Of a stretch of 64,000 nucleotides of DNA, positions 56,501-64,000 are shown in pieces. How positions within the stretch are numbered: the first letter of the stretch is position 1; the number at the start of each line of letters is the position of its first letter. Source of the stretch: Sarcocystis neurona (taxonomy: Eukaryota; Apicomplexa; Conoidasida; Eucoccidiorida; Sarcocystidae); the NCBI GenBank assembly GCA_000727475.1, contig KL647299.1:2201974-2265973 (forward strand). Reading direction: 5' to 3'. A model generated the notes under the pieces. The model searched no databases and was not told the DNA's origin. It saw nothing but the letters and a program-made list of their open reading frames with translations. Made by a program: the position numbers and the translations under genes.

Positions 56501-59307
56501 CTCAAGGGCGTGTATTCATACAGAGAGAGAAGTCCCTTCAACTGCATGTATACATACATACATACGCATATCGCGAAGCCGGATTCATCTATAGATACAA
56601 TAGATATATATGTGGAAGGGGTATTCATTTCTTTGAAGACTATTTTATATGCAGACGTGTAGACGCTTGTAGGAATTTATCTACTTTTGTGGAGATTTAT
56701 CTATCTGTAGAGATGAACAGACGGAGACCTGCGGCGCCCGTGTACACAAATATGGACATATACATATATGTATGTATATGTGTTTGAACAGATATAGAGA
56801 AGAAGCTCTACTACAAAGATATACATGTATGTGTATCTCTTGGCATAGACAGATTTGTTATACACGTATACATATATATATATATATGTGGAAGCTGGGA
56901 AGCGAGAGATTCCCTTCATGCGTATATACACATATATATTCGTCTAGAGAGTGAAGTGATTCATACATATATATATATATATATATGTGTAGAGGGCGGA
57001 AAAGAGAGAGGGGGGGTGACTACATATGCACACACGTATATAAGTGTTTGTACATACAAAGGAAAGTAGTTGCATGCATTCGTACATATATATATGTGTA
57101 CGAATGGGTGTCTCGCTCTATGTAGATAGATATAGGTGTAGACACACATAGATGTAGAGGGAGACACACATATACGTATCTACATGCAAATGGAGATGTG
57201 TGCGTGTGTGTGTATATACGTGTGTATATATGTGTCTACATATATTTTTACAGATACACAAGTATTCACACATACATATTTATTTATGTGTCTACCTACG
57301 TATATATCTATGTACACACACACATATATGGATACAGGTGGGCGCATGCATGTGTATACATGCAGGGTCACGCGTGCACCGTATTTCGAGTGTACAAACT
57401 TCTTTTTGATATCAGTCGATATCAGTGGAGCCAGAAAAAAAGGAGAAGGAGCAGGAGGAGCAGCAACAGCAGCAGAAGAGCAACAGCAGCAGCGGGAACG
57501 CGTGGTTGTCGCCGCAGGAAGGAGGACGGCGCTCCGTTAGAACGGCTGGTGCTGCTGTTGCTGCTGCCGACTCACCTGCAACGACGTCTTCGAGAGTGAC
57601 GTCGCGGCTGTTGCTGCTTGCGTGTCTCCTGCCCCCGCAGACCGCAGCCCTTCCTGCAGCAGCAGAATCCCCCCCGCTGCTGCTCTCCCCAGGGAGCTGC
57701 TGCTCTGCGGCCTCCTCCTGCTGCTGCTGTTCCTGCCGATCACCCGCTGCTGCTTCCTGCTGCTGGCGGACTACAGGACCCGCCGCAGACTTCCACGAGA
57801 CGGAGAAACGGAGCTCCCTCTCGCCCGCGGCGACTGCTGCTGCAACAGCGGCTGCAGCGCCGGGAGGAGGCCGCGGCCGCTCTTCCTCTGCCTTCTTCTT
57901 CTTCTGCTCCTCCCGAGCAGCTGCTGCTGCTGCTGTCGCTGCTGACACGGGCCCCGTCGGAGTGCTCCCCTCCCCCCTGGGGTGTCCGGGCGTCTCTGAC
58001 TCTGTCTGCTGCTGTGCTGCTGCTGCAGCGAAGACTTCGCCTAATCCTGCGAAACAAACGTCGCCGTCTCCCACATAAGAGAGAGCACACTTACAGATAT
58101 ATATATATATATATGTCTAGAATCTGGACAGCAACTGCTACACACACTATATATGTATGGATGTGTCTCTTTTTCTCTGTATTTGTCTCGTTCTTGTGTG
58201 TCTCTGTGTCGCTATCTTCGCGTTCTATTCCCCTTATCTCTCTGTCCCTACTGTCTCCCCTCTCTTGGTGTCCCTTCCCTTTATCGCGCAGCACAACGAC
58301 GTGCTGCTGGCCCACACTCGAAAACACCCCCCCCCTTCCCCCCCCCCCTTCCCCCACACACACGCAACTTCATCTCCGTCTCTTTCGCCTTCTCTCTGTG
58401 TCTCTTTTTATCGCCCTCTCTCTTCGTCTTCCGCTTGCGTCTGCCTTTCTCTGCGTCGCGTATAGATACGCGACCCGGTTCTGACGGAGAGGACCTCGCG
58501 CAATACTTCGATTCACCTGCAATACTCTTCAGCGGCTTTATACGATCGAACAAACCTGCTGTGTGCCTGCTGTTTCCCTTCAAATTCACTCTCTTGATAA
58601 CCCCAGCGACACATGCACACACACGCATACACGTGCACAGCGAGGTCTTCTCTTGACGTCTTCAGCAACGTCCTCTCCTGCAGGAGTTTCTACGAGCTGC
58701 TGTGAAACGACTCGTAGAGACTCAACAACAGCAGTTACGGAGACTTCTGCGCGGTGTACAGGTGTGTACATGTCTGCAGAGGCTCGCACACATATATACA
58801 CATCTATGTACCGAAGAAGACGACGTACGGATGTGTCTCCGCCGCGATATACGTACGTATGAAGAGACACATATAAATAGAAGCACCAACATTCATCCTT
58901 CTCGAGAGGCAAACCAAAGGCTAGGGATGCACGTATACACATATATATGTGGACGCACATATGGACGAGGATACACAAAGAAAGAAGCGCACGCCTTTGT
59001 ACGTATATGTGTGTGTATGAATGTATGTATGTGTGTATACCCATGACAAGAGGCGCGTATCTCAGGAGAAAAAGAGAGACCCGCACCTGCTCATATATGT
59101 ACATACCTGTGAACGTGTAGAAGCCGTGACAGGTACAACAAATAGCGACAGAGCACGAAGAGAGCGTATATATATATATATATGAGGCGTAGGTGGAGGA
59201 CTGCTCATATATATGTGTATGTGTGCGTGTGTAGACGTGGATGGAGAGCTGTACATACACTCGGAGAGAGCGAGAAAGTCGTGTAGGTACACCGCGCCGG
59301 GTGTCAT
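53520..59307 (-). CDS. Gene B: helical hypothetical protein (about 8 exons)
   Basis: Phase-matched exons: 59307 (ATG, MTPGAVYLHDFLALSE); about 58746-58633 (SVTAVVESLRVVSQQLVE); 58555-58517 (LFDRIKPLKSIA, out 1); 58046-57576 (in 1, GLGEVFAAA, ending RDVTLEDVVA before GTGAGT, out 1); 56067-55640 (in 1, GVHAFLQKLSDPATDFEDFF, ending LCEPILF before GTAAGG, out 0); 55444-55307 (GRRSLHSDEGSFFEE to GRPFLSE, out 0); 54585-54477 (AIRTATTPERLQELLNG to HRRAFLAV, out 1); 53716-53520 (AERVAQLTVKKARDSF, VYVHRKAEALLQERLEEA, stop after LYLSRPF). Exons 4-8 are well supported; the junctions of exons 1-3 use GTGTAT-type donors and are tentative. The protein is mostly alpha-helical with Ala/Gln/Glu repeats. I do not recognise a family. 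Confidence -1.
54477..54585 (-). CDS. Gene B exon 7 (109 nt)
   Basis: Acceptor GCTCAACAG, donor GGTAGGAAA. Encodes AIRTATTPERLQELLNG and CPITAAEARATHRRAFLAV. Phase 0 in, 1 out; the split codon plus the next exon gives FLAVAERVAQL, a continuous helix. The plus-strand frames covering it are Ser/Ala repeats. Confidence -1.
54960..55310. repeat. ~70-bp tandem repeat with palindromic GTGTACGTACAC core
   Basis: GTGTACGTACAC begins at 55041, 55113 and 55177 (periods 72 and 64), each followed by TTCAGAGATG- or CGAGAAATTTTC-like sequence, CAGTC/CGATC, TTCGC and a GCACACGCA-type stretch. A diverged unit lies before 55041, and a CTGTCTGTACACACACACGTG triplication follows at about 55248-55310. The array sits in the intron between gene B exons 6 and 7. 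Confidence -1.
55640..56067 (-). CDS. Gene B exon 5 (428 nt)
   Basis: Acceptor TGCCTGCCCACAG, donor GTAAGG. The strongest exon of gene B: GVHAFLQKLSDPATDFEDFF, an acidic stretch (AAEEEEDEGKGK), ALDVEDLLLLLGKARQQ and LRDGNLLVLRELCEPILF. Little simple repeat. Phase 1 in, 0 out. Confidence -1.
56400..57390. repeat. TA/CA microsatellites in gene B intron 4
   Basis: Alternating TA and CA runs with a recurring AGATTTATCT/AGATATATAT flavour fill most of the 1.5-kb intron between exons 57576 and 56067. Tyr/Ile/His ORFs here are not genes. Confidence -1.
57576..58046 (-). CDS. Gene B exon 4 (471 nt)
   Basis: Acceptor TTTGTTTCGCAG, donor GTGAGT. Contains GLGEVFAAA, a Lys/Glu patch, GERELRFSVSWKSAAGP, Gln/Glu/Ala repeats and RDVTLEDVVA. 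Phase 1 at both ends, matching the neighbouring exons. Confidence -1.
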
Positions 59308-59442
59308 GACAGCGCGGGACGGCTAGCGAAGGTAAAGAGGAGAAGATACGGGCACGCGCACACAAGAGGGGGCGATTTCTCTTCGATCCGGCGTCAGCAG
59401 CAAACGAGTGCCTCTGTGTTCCCCCAGGGAGAGAAAGCTCCT

Positions 59443-62400
59443 TCAGTTTGCTGCCACACACAGGCCTACGACTGCTGCCAGACGCGTACCCTTGCAAAGC
59501 CAGCTGCTGGCTTCTGCTGGCGCCGCTGCTGCATGCGGCCCTACGCCGTGTCGCCCTGCAGTTGCCTGTTCCTGCAGCTGCTGCTGGTGTGCTTCGAGGA
59601 CGTGCTGCCGCTGCTGTTGGTGCTGCGTCTCGGCTGCCGCTGTTGCTGCTGCTGGGCTCTGCTGCTGGTGCTCTCCGGGTGCGTCGCTTAGGGACGGTGA
59701 CAACGCCCCCCACGATTGCGGCTGCTGCCCGCGCCTCACGATCTTCCTGGGTCCTCCTGCTGCGGGGGCCGTGCGCTGCCGTGCTGCTGCTGTTGGAGGG
59801 AATGCTGCAGGTGCTGCTGTGAGGAGGACTGCTGCTGGCTGCGGAAGCCGGGACCCCACGCTGCTGCTCCACCCGCTGCTGGTGCCCCCAGTGCGCGCCG
59901 TTGCCGTGCTGCTCGTGGTGCTGGCGAAGCACAGCTGCCCGCTGCTGCTGCTGCGCTGCTGCTGCTGTTGTGCGTTCAGCAACAGCGCCTGACTCCCCTG
60001 CTGCTGCTGCTGCTGGACGAGTGCCGCCTGCAGGAGATGCTCCTGACGTTCCAAGGCTGCTGCTGCCGCTGCTCTTCCTGACGGCGGCTGCAAGCAGGGC
60101 ACCTGCTGCTGCTCACGCTGCTGTGGCCACCTGCCCGCCTGCAGCTGCTGCGCTGCTGCCAACGGCGGCGCCAGCAGGAGATGAGCGCACGGTGGAGCCG
60201 CCGCCGCAGCACCAGTGTTTTGCGTCCGCGGCTGCTTCAGCTCTCCGCCTCTGCTGCTGCTGGTTCGAACTGCTGCCTGCGCGTGCGTCACCGCAGCAGC
60301 ACCCCCACTACCCCCAGGCAGGAAAGCAGCGCCTGCCGCAGCAGGAACACCACCTCCTAGGGCAGCAGAAGCCGGTGCTGCAGCAGGAGCTGCGCGCGGC
60401 TGTGCGTACGACAAGCAGAACGCTTCTGCACCACCAGCAGCAGCCGATGGAAAGGACGATCCTCCAACCCCTGCAAAAAAAAGTGGTTCAGCTTCTTCTT
60501 GCGTTGTTGTTGCTGCTACTGCCTGCTGCTGCCCGCTGCTGGTGCGACTGGTGTGTGACGCACGTATCCAACTGCCCGGCCACCTCATGCTGCCACCGGG
60601 AAGCTGCTGCTGCTGCAACTCCTGTTCACGCAGGTGCTGCTGCTGCTGTTGCAACTGCTGCTGCAACTGCTGCTGGGGGGTTAGTGCAGACAAGCCGAGG
60701 AGCCACACGTCAGAGGTTGCCGGCGTCTCGCGCGTCAGAGGCAGGACATTGGCAGCGCCAGGCGACCGTTTCTGGCTCTCAGCCGTCCCCCAGTCTTTCT
60801 TTTTCTGCTGCAAACTATCTTCCCGTTGCTTTCGTTTCTGCTGTTCCTGCTGACGCTGCTGGTCTTGATTCAGCAGGAGCACAGAGGGCTGCGGGGCAGG
60901 CAGCTGCGCTACCAGCAGGTGTGGGGCGCGCAACTGCAGCGGCTGTAGACGGCGCAGAGGCTGCACGCCCGCTGAACCACGCCCTGCTGCTGCGGGTGTT
61001 ACACTCCTATTTGCTGCAGCAGCAGAAGCTGCTGCTTCTTGTGCAGGTCCACTTGCTCTGCTTTCTGCTCTGGTTGCTGCCGAGACTCCTGTTGCTGCTC
61101 CTGGTGCTCCGGCGTCTAGAACTGCCCGGGTTGCTGCTCCTGCTGCACGAAAAAGTGACGGCGGACCCCTGCGGAGTCCTTCGTTGAGAACCGGCGGGCG
61201 CTCCGGGTGCGGCAACGCTGTTCCAGCTGCTGGCGCAGGTGCAGACTCCCCCGGCGCATGCTGCTGCATGCGTTGCGCATATGCTACCCCACTGCCCCCA
61301 TTTAGAGGTCTACACGCTGCGTCACCGCTGGCTTGAATATTGCTGCTGCTGCTGTTGCTGCTTCTGATGCTGCTGCTGGTGGATTCCCGAAGTTGAGCAG
61401 CCCACATGGAGAAAGGCAGTGCAGCAGACGCAGGGGCTGCGGGGGTTCCTGCGGGTCCTGCTGCTGCTGCTGCTGGTGCGCCAGGTGATGTGCCGCTGCC
61501 TGCTGCTGCTGCCGGCTGCTCCTCCCCAGGCGGTGCTGCGCTGCTGACTGCTGCAGTACCATTTCCACAAGCAACGCTTGCTGCAACTGCTGCTCCTTTT
61601 GCTGCTGCTTCTGCTGCAGCCGGAAATTTCGCAGCGTCCGCAGAAGGCGCTGCTGCTCCTGCCGCGGGACCGGGGCCTGCTGCAGGAGCTGTCGGTGCTG
61701 CTGCTGAAGGCCCTGGCGCTGCTGCTGAAGCTCGTGGCGCTGTCGCCTCTCCTGGGGGACCCGCAGCTGCTGCTGCAGCATCTTTTTTTCTGCTTGCCTG
61801 AGGAACCTTCCGTCTCGCCGGGAATTCCACAGCGCCCGCCTTCCCCACACGCGCCACTCGTCCTGCTGCTGCTGCTGCTACGGCTACCCGGCCAGCAGTT
61901 GCAGGCCTCTCGACAGCCGCGGCGACATCCTCTCTCCTGTTCCTGCTGTTGTAGCGGAGTGCGGTGGAGTGTACGTACACTCCAACTGCGGCATCTGTGA
62001 CGCCGTCTCTCGCGTCCTCCTCATCCTGAAAGTGATGCTTCCTGCTTCTCTTCTCTTTCAGCAACGTACTGTAATACTGCTGCTGCGACGGAGGCTGCTG
62101 CGGGTGTCTCAGACCCCACATTTTGCTATTAATGCTGCTGCTGGTGCTGTGATTGTGCAGCAGGCGTCGTCGCGCAGCAGCAGCTAGTGTCGTCCCGTCC
62201 CTCACATGGTTGCTGTCGCTGCTGACGCTGCTGCTGCTGCTGCTCACGGTCGGACTCCTGCTGCTGCGCCACATCGGCTCCGCGCTTACTCTTCTTTCAA
62301 GCGCTTCTACTTCTCGCTGCTGCAGCAGCAGTTCCCTCTCTCTCCGCTTCCTGCCGGCGCTCCCGTAGCGTTGTCTGTGGCGCTGCTCTCTCTCTTGTGC

Positions 62401-63466
62401 TGCTGCTCTTGCTGTTCCTCCTGCCTGCCTCCGCTGCTCTGCTGTCTGCTTCTTCTTCGCCTCTTCCTTGTAGCTGCTGCTGCGGTGCGAGAGATCACCC
62501 GCTGCCGCTGCTGCTGTTCCTGCACCGGGACCGCTGCTGCCTATGTAGAAGCTGCTGGCACTGCTGCGACGCTTGCGTGGCGGCACCGTTGCCTGCGGCT
62601 CGCTGTTCACTGCTCCTGCTGCCGCTGCCCTTTCCCTTTGCTGCCGCCGTCGCTCGTAGAGCGCTGCAGCAGCAGACAACCCTACTGGCTGCTGTTCTGC
62701 TGCTGCTGCTCCTGTTGCTCGATAAGTCGCGCGCAGCTGCGCTTCTTCTTCTGTCTCTTCCACCACCACCCGGCGTCCACGCAGGAGTGCAACCTGCAGC
62801 AGCGGCACAACAACACGGCAAAAAAGCGGTCACAGACCAATATCCATTGCTCCTGCTGCGCGGTTGTCCTTCTGTCTCTGGCTGCTGCTCCTCCTCCTCC
62901 TCCATCTCTGTTTGTTTGCTGCTGCTGCAACTGCAGTTGCCCTGCTGCTGCTCCTGCTGCTGTTGCCCTGCGGTACTCCTCCGTTGGTGCTGCTGCTGCT
63001 CCTGACTGCAGAGTTGCTGCTGCCGGTGCTGCAGTGCCGCTGGCCCGCAGCTACGCCAGTGACGCTGCTGCTGCTTGTGCTCCGCAGTGTGTGTGGGGTC
63101 TATCTGACGCTGTTGCTGCGGTACTTGTACGCCCCCTGCTGCACACCTGCTTCCTGCTGTAGCAGTAGCAGCAACTGCGCGGTTCGCCTCCCCAGCTGCT
63201 GCTCTGCTAATGCACGGCTGCTGCTCTGCTAATACGGCGCTGCTGTCGGCTGGTATTTCTGTTGTGCTGCCGGAGCGACTGCTGCAGCTGCTCTGGTCGC
63301 GCTGTTGCTGCGCCGACGCCCCCTTCCTGCAGCTGTCGCTGCTGCTGGTTGCCTGCTGCGGGCTGCTGCTTTCCTCTGCGCGCGGACACGTATCGTGGAG
63401 ATATGCTACAGCTACGCCGCTCGTCGACTCCACCACACCTATGGCTTCACGCATTCGTAAATGCAT
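59443..63466 (-). CDS. Gene A: repeat-rich hypothetical protein, at least 2 exons
   Basis: ATG 63466 opens MHLRMREAIGVVESTSGVA and VAYLHDTCPRAEES directly downstream of a TA-rich spacer. The reading continues into Gln/Ser repeats to somewhere near 63000-62850, where no clear donor is seen. The main exon starts after GCCGCTGCTGCAG at 62793 (VALLRGRRVVVEETEEEAQL) and is open for 1,116 codons to a stop at 59443. Segments with ordinary composition are REVEALERRVSAEPMW, YYSTLLKEKRSRKHHFQDEE, VGVYVHSTALRYNSRNRRED and ARRKVPQASRKKD. The rest is Ala, Gln and Ser repeats. Basic and mostly disordered; no catalytic motif. The last ~15 codons before the stop are weakly supported and a donor could precede them. 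Confidence -1.
63205..63240. repeat. 22-bp tandem duplication in gene A
   Basis: GCTGCTCTGCTAATGCACGG followed by GCTGCTGCTCTGCTAATACGG forms two adjacent near-identical copies with 22-bp spacing. The period is not a multiple of three, so the coding frame changes between copies. It is therefore probably in an intron or a recent slippage event. Confidence -1.
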
Positions 63467-63479
63467 GTTCCTCTATCCT

Positions 63480-64000
63480 CTCTCTCCCTATATATATATG
63501 TACATACATGCATATACACATATACATATATAAATACATATACACATACATATATGTATACAGAGGCAGAGAGATCCATGCTTTGTACCCTACATAAGCA
63601 AGAGTGTACATATATGCATGAACACACTGCACGTTACACAAGCAAAAATAGACATATATATGTCTATATAATATATATATATATATATGTGTACATACAT
63701 ACATATATGTTCGTGCATATGCATATATATATATTGATATGGATGAAAACAACAATATACGCATGCAGACACGTATAGATATAAGTGCACCTCCGTGTAA
63801 ATAACTGCCCATAAATGCAGAAACGCTTCCCCATATATCTTCTCCGCCAACAGAAGAATATTCTCTCCTATAACTTATACATATACATATATATATGTAT
63901 AGGTGTATATATTCATAGGTATAGGTATATACTCGTATACGCAAAGGCGGCTTCCCGCAGCGGCATACGTATCTACATAATATATACTTATGTGCGTACG
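63480..64000. repeat. TA/CA microsatellite spacer, right edge
   Basis: ACATACATATATG-type repeats upstream of gene A to the window end, with a TATATGTCTATATAATATAT stretch at 63655-63690. Likely the 5' flank and promoter region of gene A. No gene seen. Confidence -1.

Noticed and set aside
58687..58758. Plus-strand exon reading EFLRAAVKRLVETQQQQ
   Set aside because: It has an acceptor-like edge, but the flanking phase-matched exons are on the minus strand and the minus reading (VVESLRVVSQQLVE) fits gene B.
1..64000. Telomeric repeats, rRNA, tRNA, CRISPR-like arrays or transposase genes
   Set aside because: No TTTAGGG-type runs, no cloverleaf or rRNA segments, no spaced direct repeats with unique spacers, and no reverse transcriptase or transposase motifs were seen. 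The repeats are triplet, TA/CA or minisatellite type.

Overview
The window reads as nuclear DNA of a coccidian apicomplexan, most likely an Eimeria species. The grounds are dense CAG/CTG triplet tracts coding for runs of Gln, Ala, Ser and Leu, long alternating TA/CA (ACATAT-type) microsatellite arrays in introns and spacers, GT-AG introns, and eukaryote-only protein families. The genus is an inference; Cyclospora is the main alternative. I saw no rRNA, tRNA, CRISPR array or bacterial operon. Because CAG repeats are open in several frames on both strands, most long ORFs here are artefacts. I accepted coding sequence where a family motif is visible, or where several exons join with matching splice phases.

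Layout. (1) 1-6301, minus: a Las1-type pre-rRNA processing endoribonuclease. Its frame has no stop from ATG 6301 to the left edge of the window (2,100 codons), so it is truncated by the window. (2) 6302-14950: weak minus-strand coding fragments (6.5-7.25 kb and 8.8-9.24 kb), a gene-poor block, then a CAG-rich stretch. (3) 14954-32937, plus: a cytosolic metallocarboxypeptidase (CCP/AGBL, M14B) spread over at least seven exons. (4) 33.4-42.5 kb: gene-poor, with TA arrays, an ACT triplet array and a few unplaced ORFs. (5) 42622-63466, minus: a run of coiled-coil, repeat-rich genes without a recognisable family. Gene C is 42622-49341, unplaced exons lie at 50.5-53.0 kb, gene B is 53520-59307, and gene A is 59443-63466.

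How the genes relate. Las1 acts in nucleolar ITS2 cleavage. CCPs trim C-terminal or side-chain glutamates from tubulin and other proteins. The minus-strand helical proteins could be cytoskeletal, but only composition suggests that. Nothing points to an operon-like system, and neighbouring genes need not work together.

A recurring pattern is that confident exons are usually CAG-rich on their own coding strand while their introns are CTG-rich on that strand. This helped locate exons and is reported as a finding.
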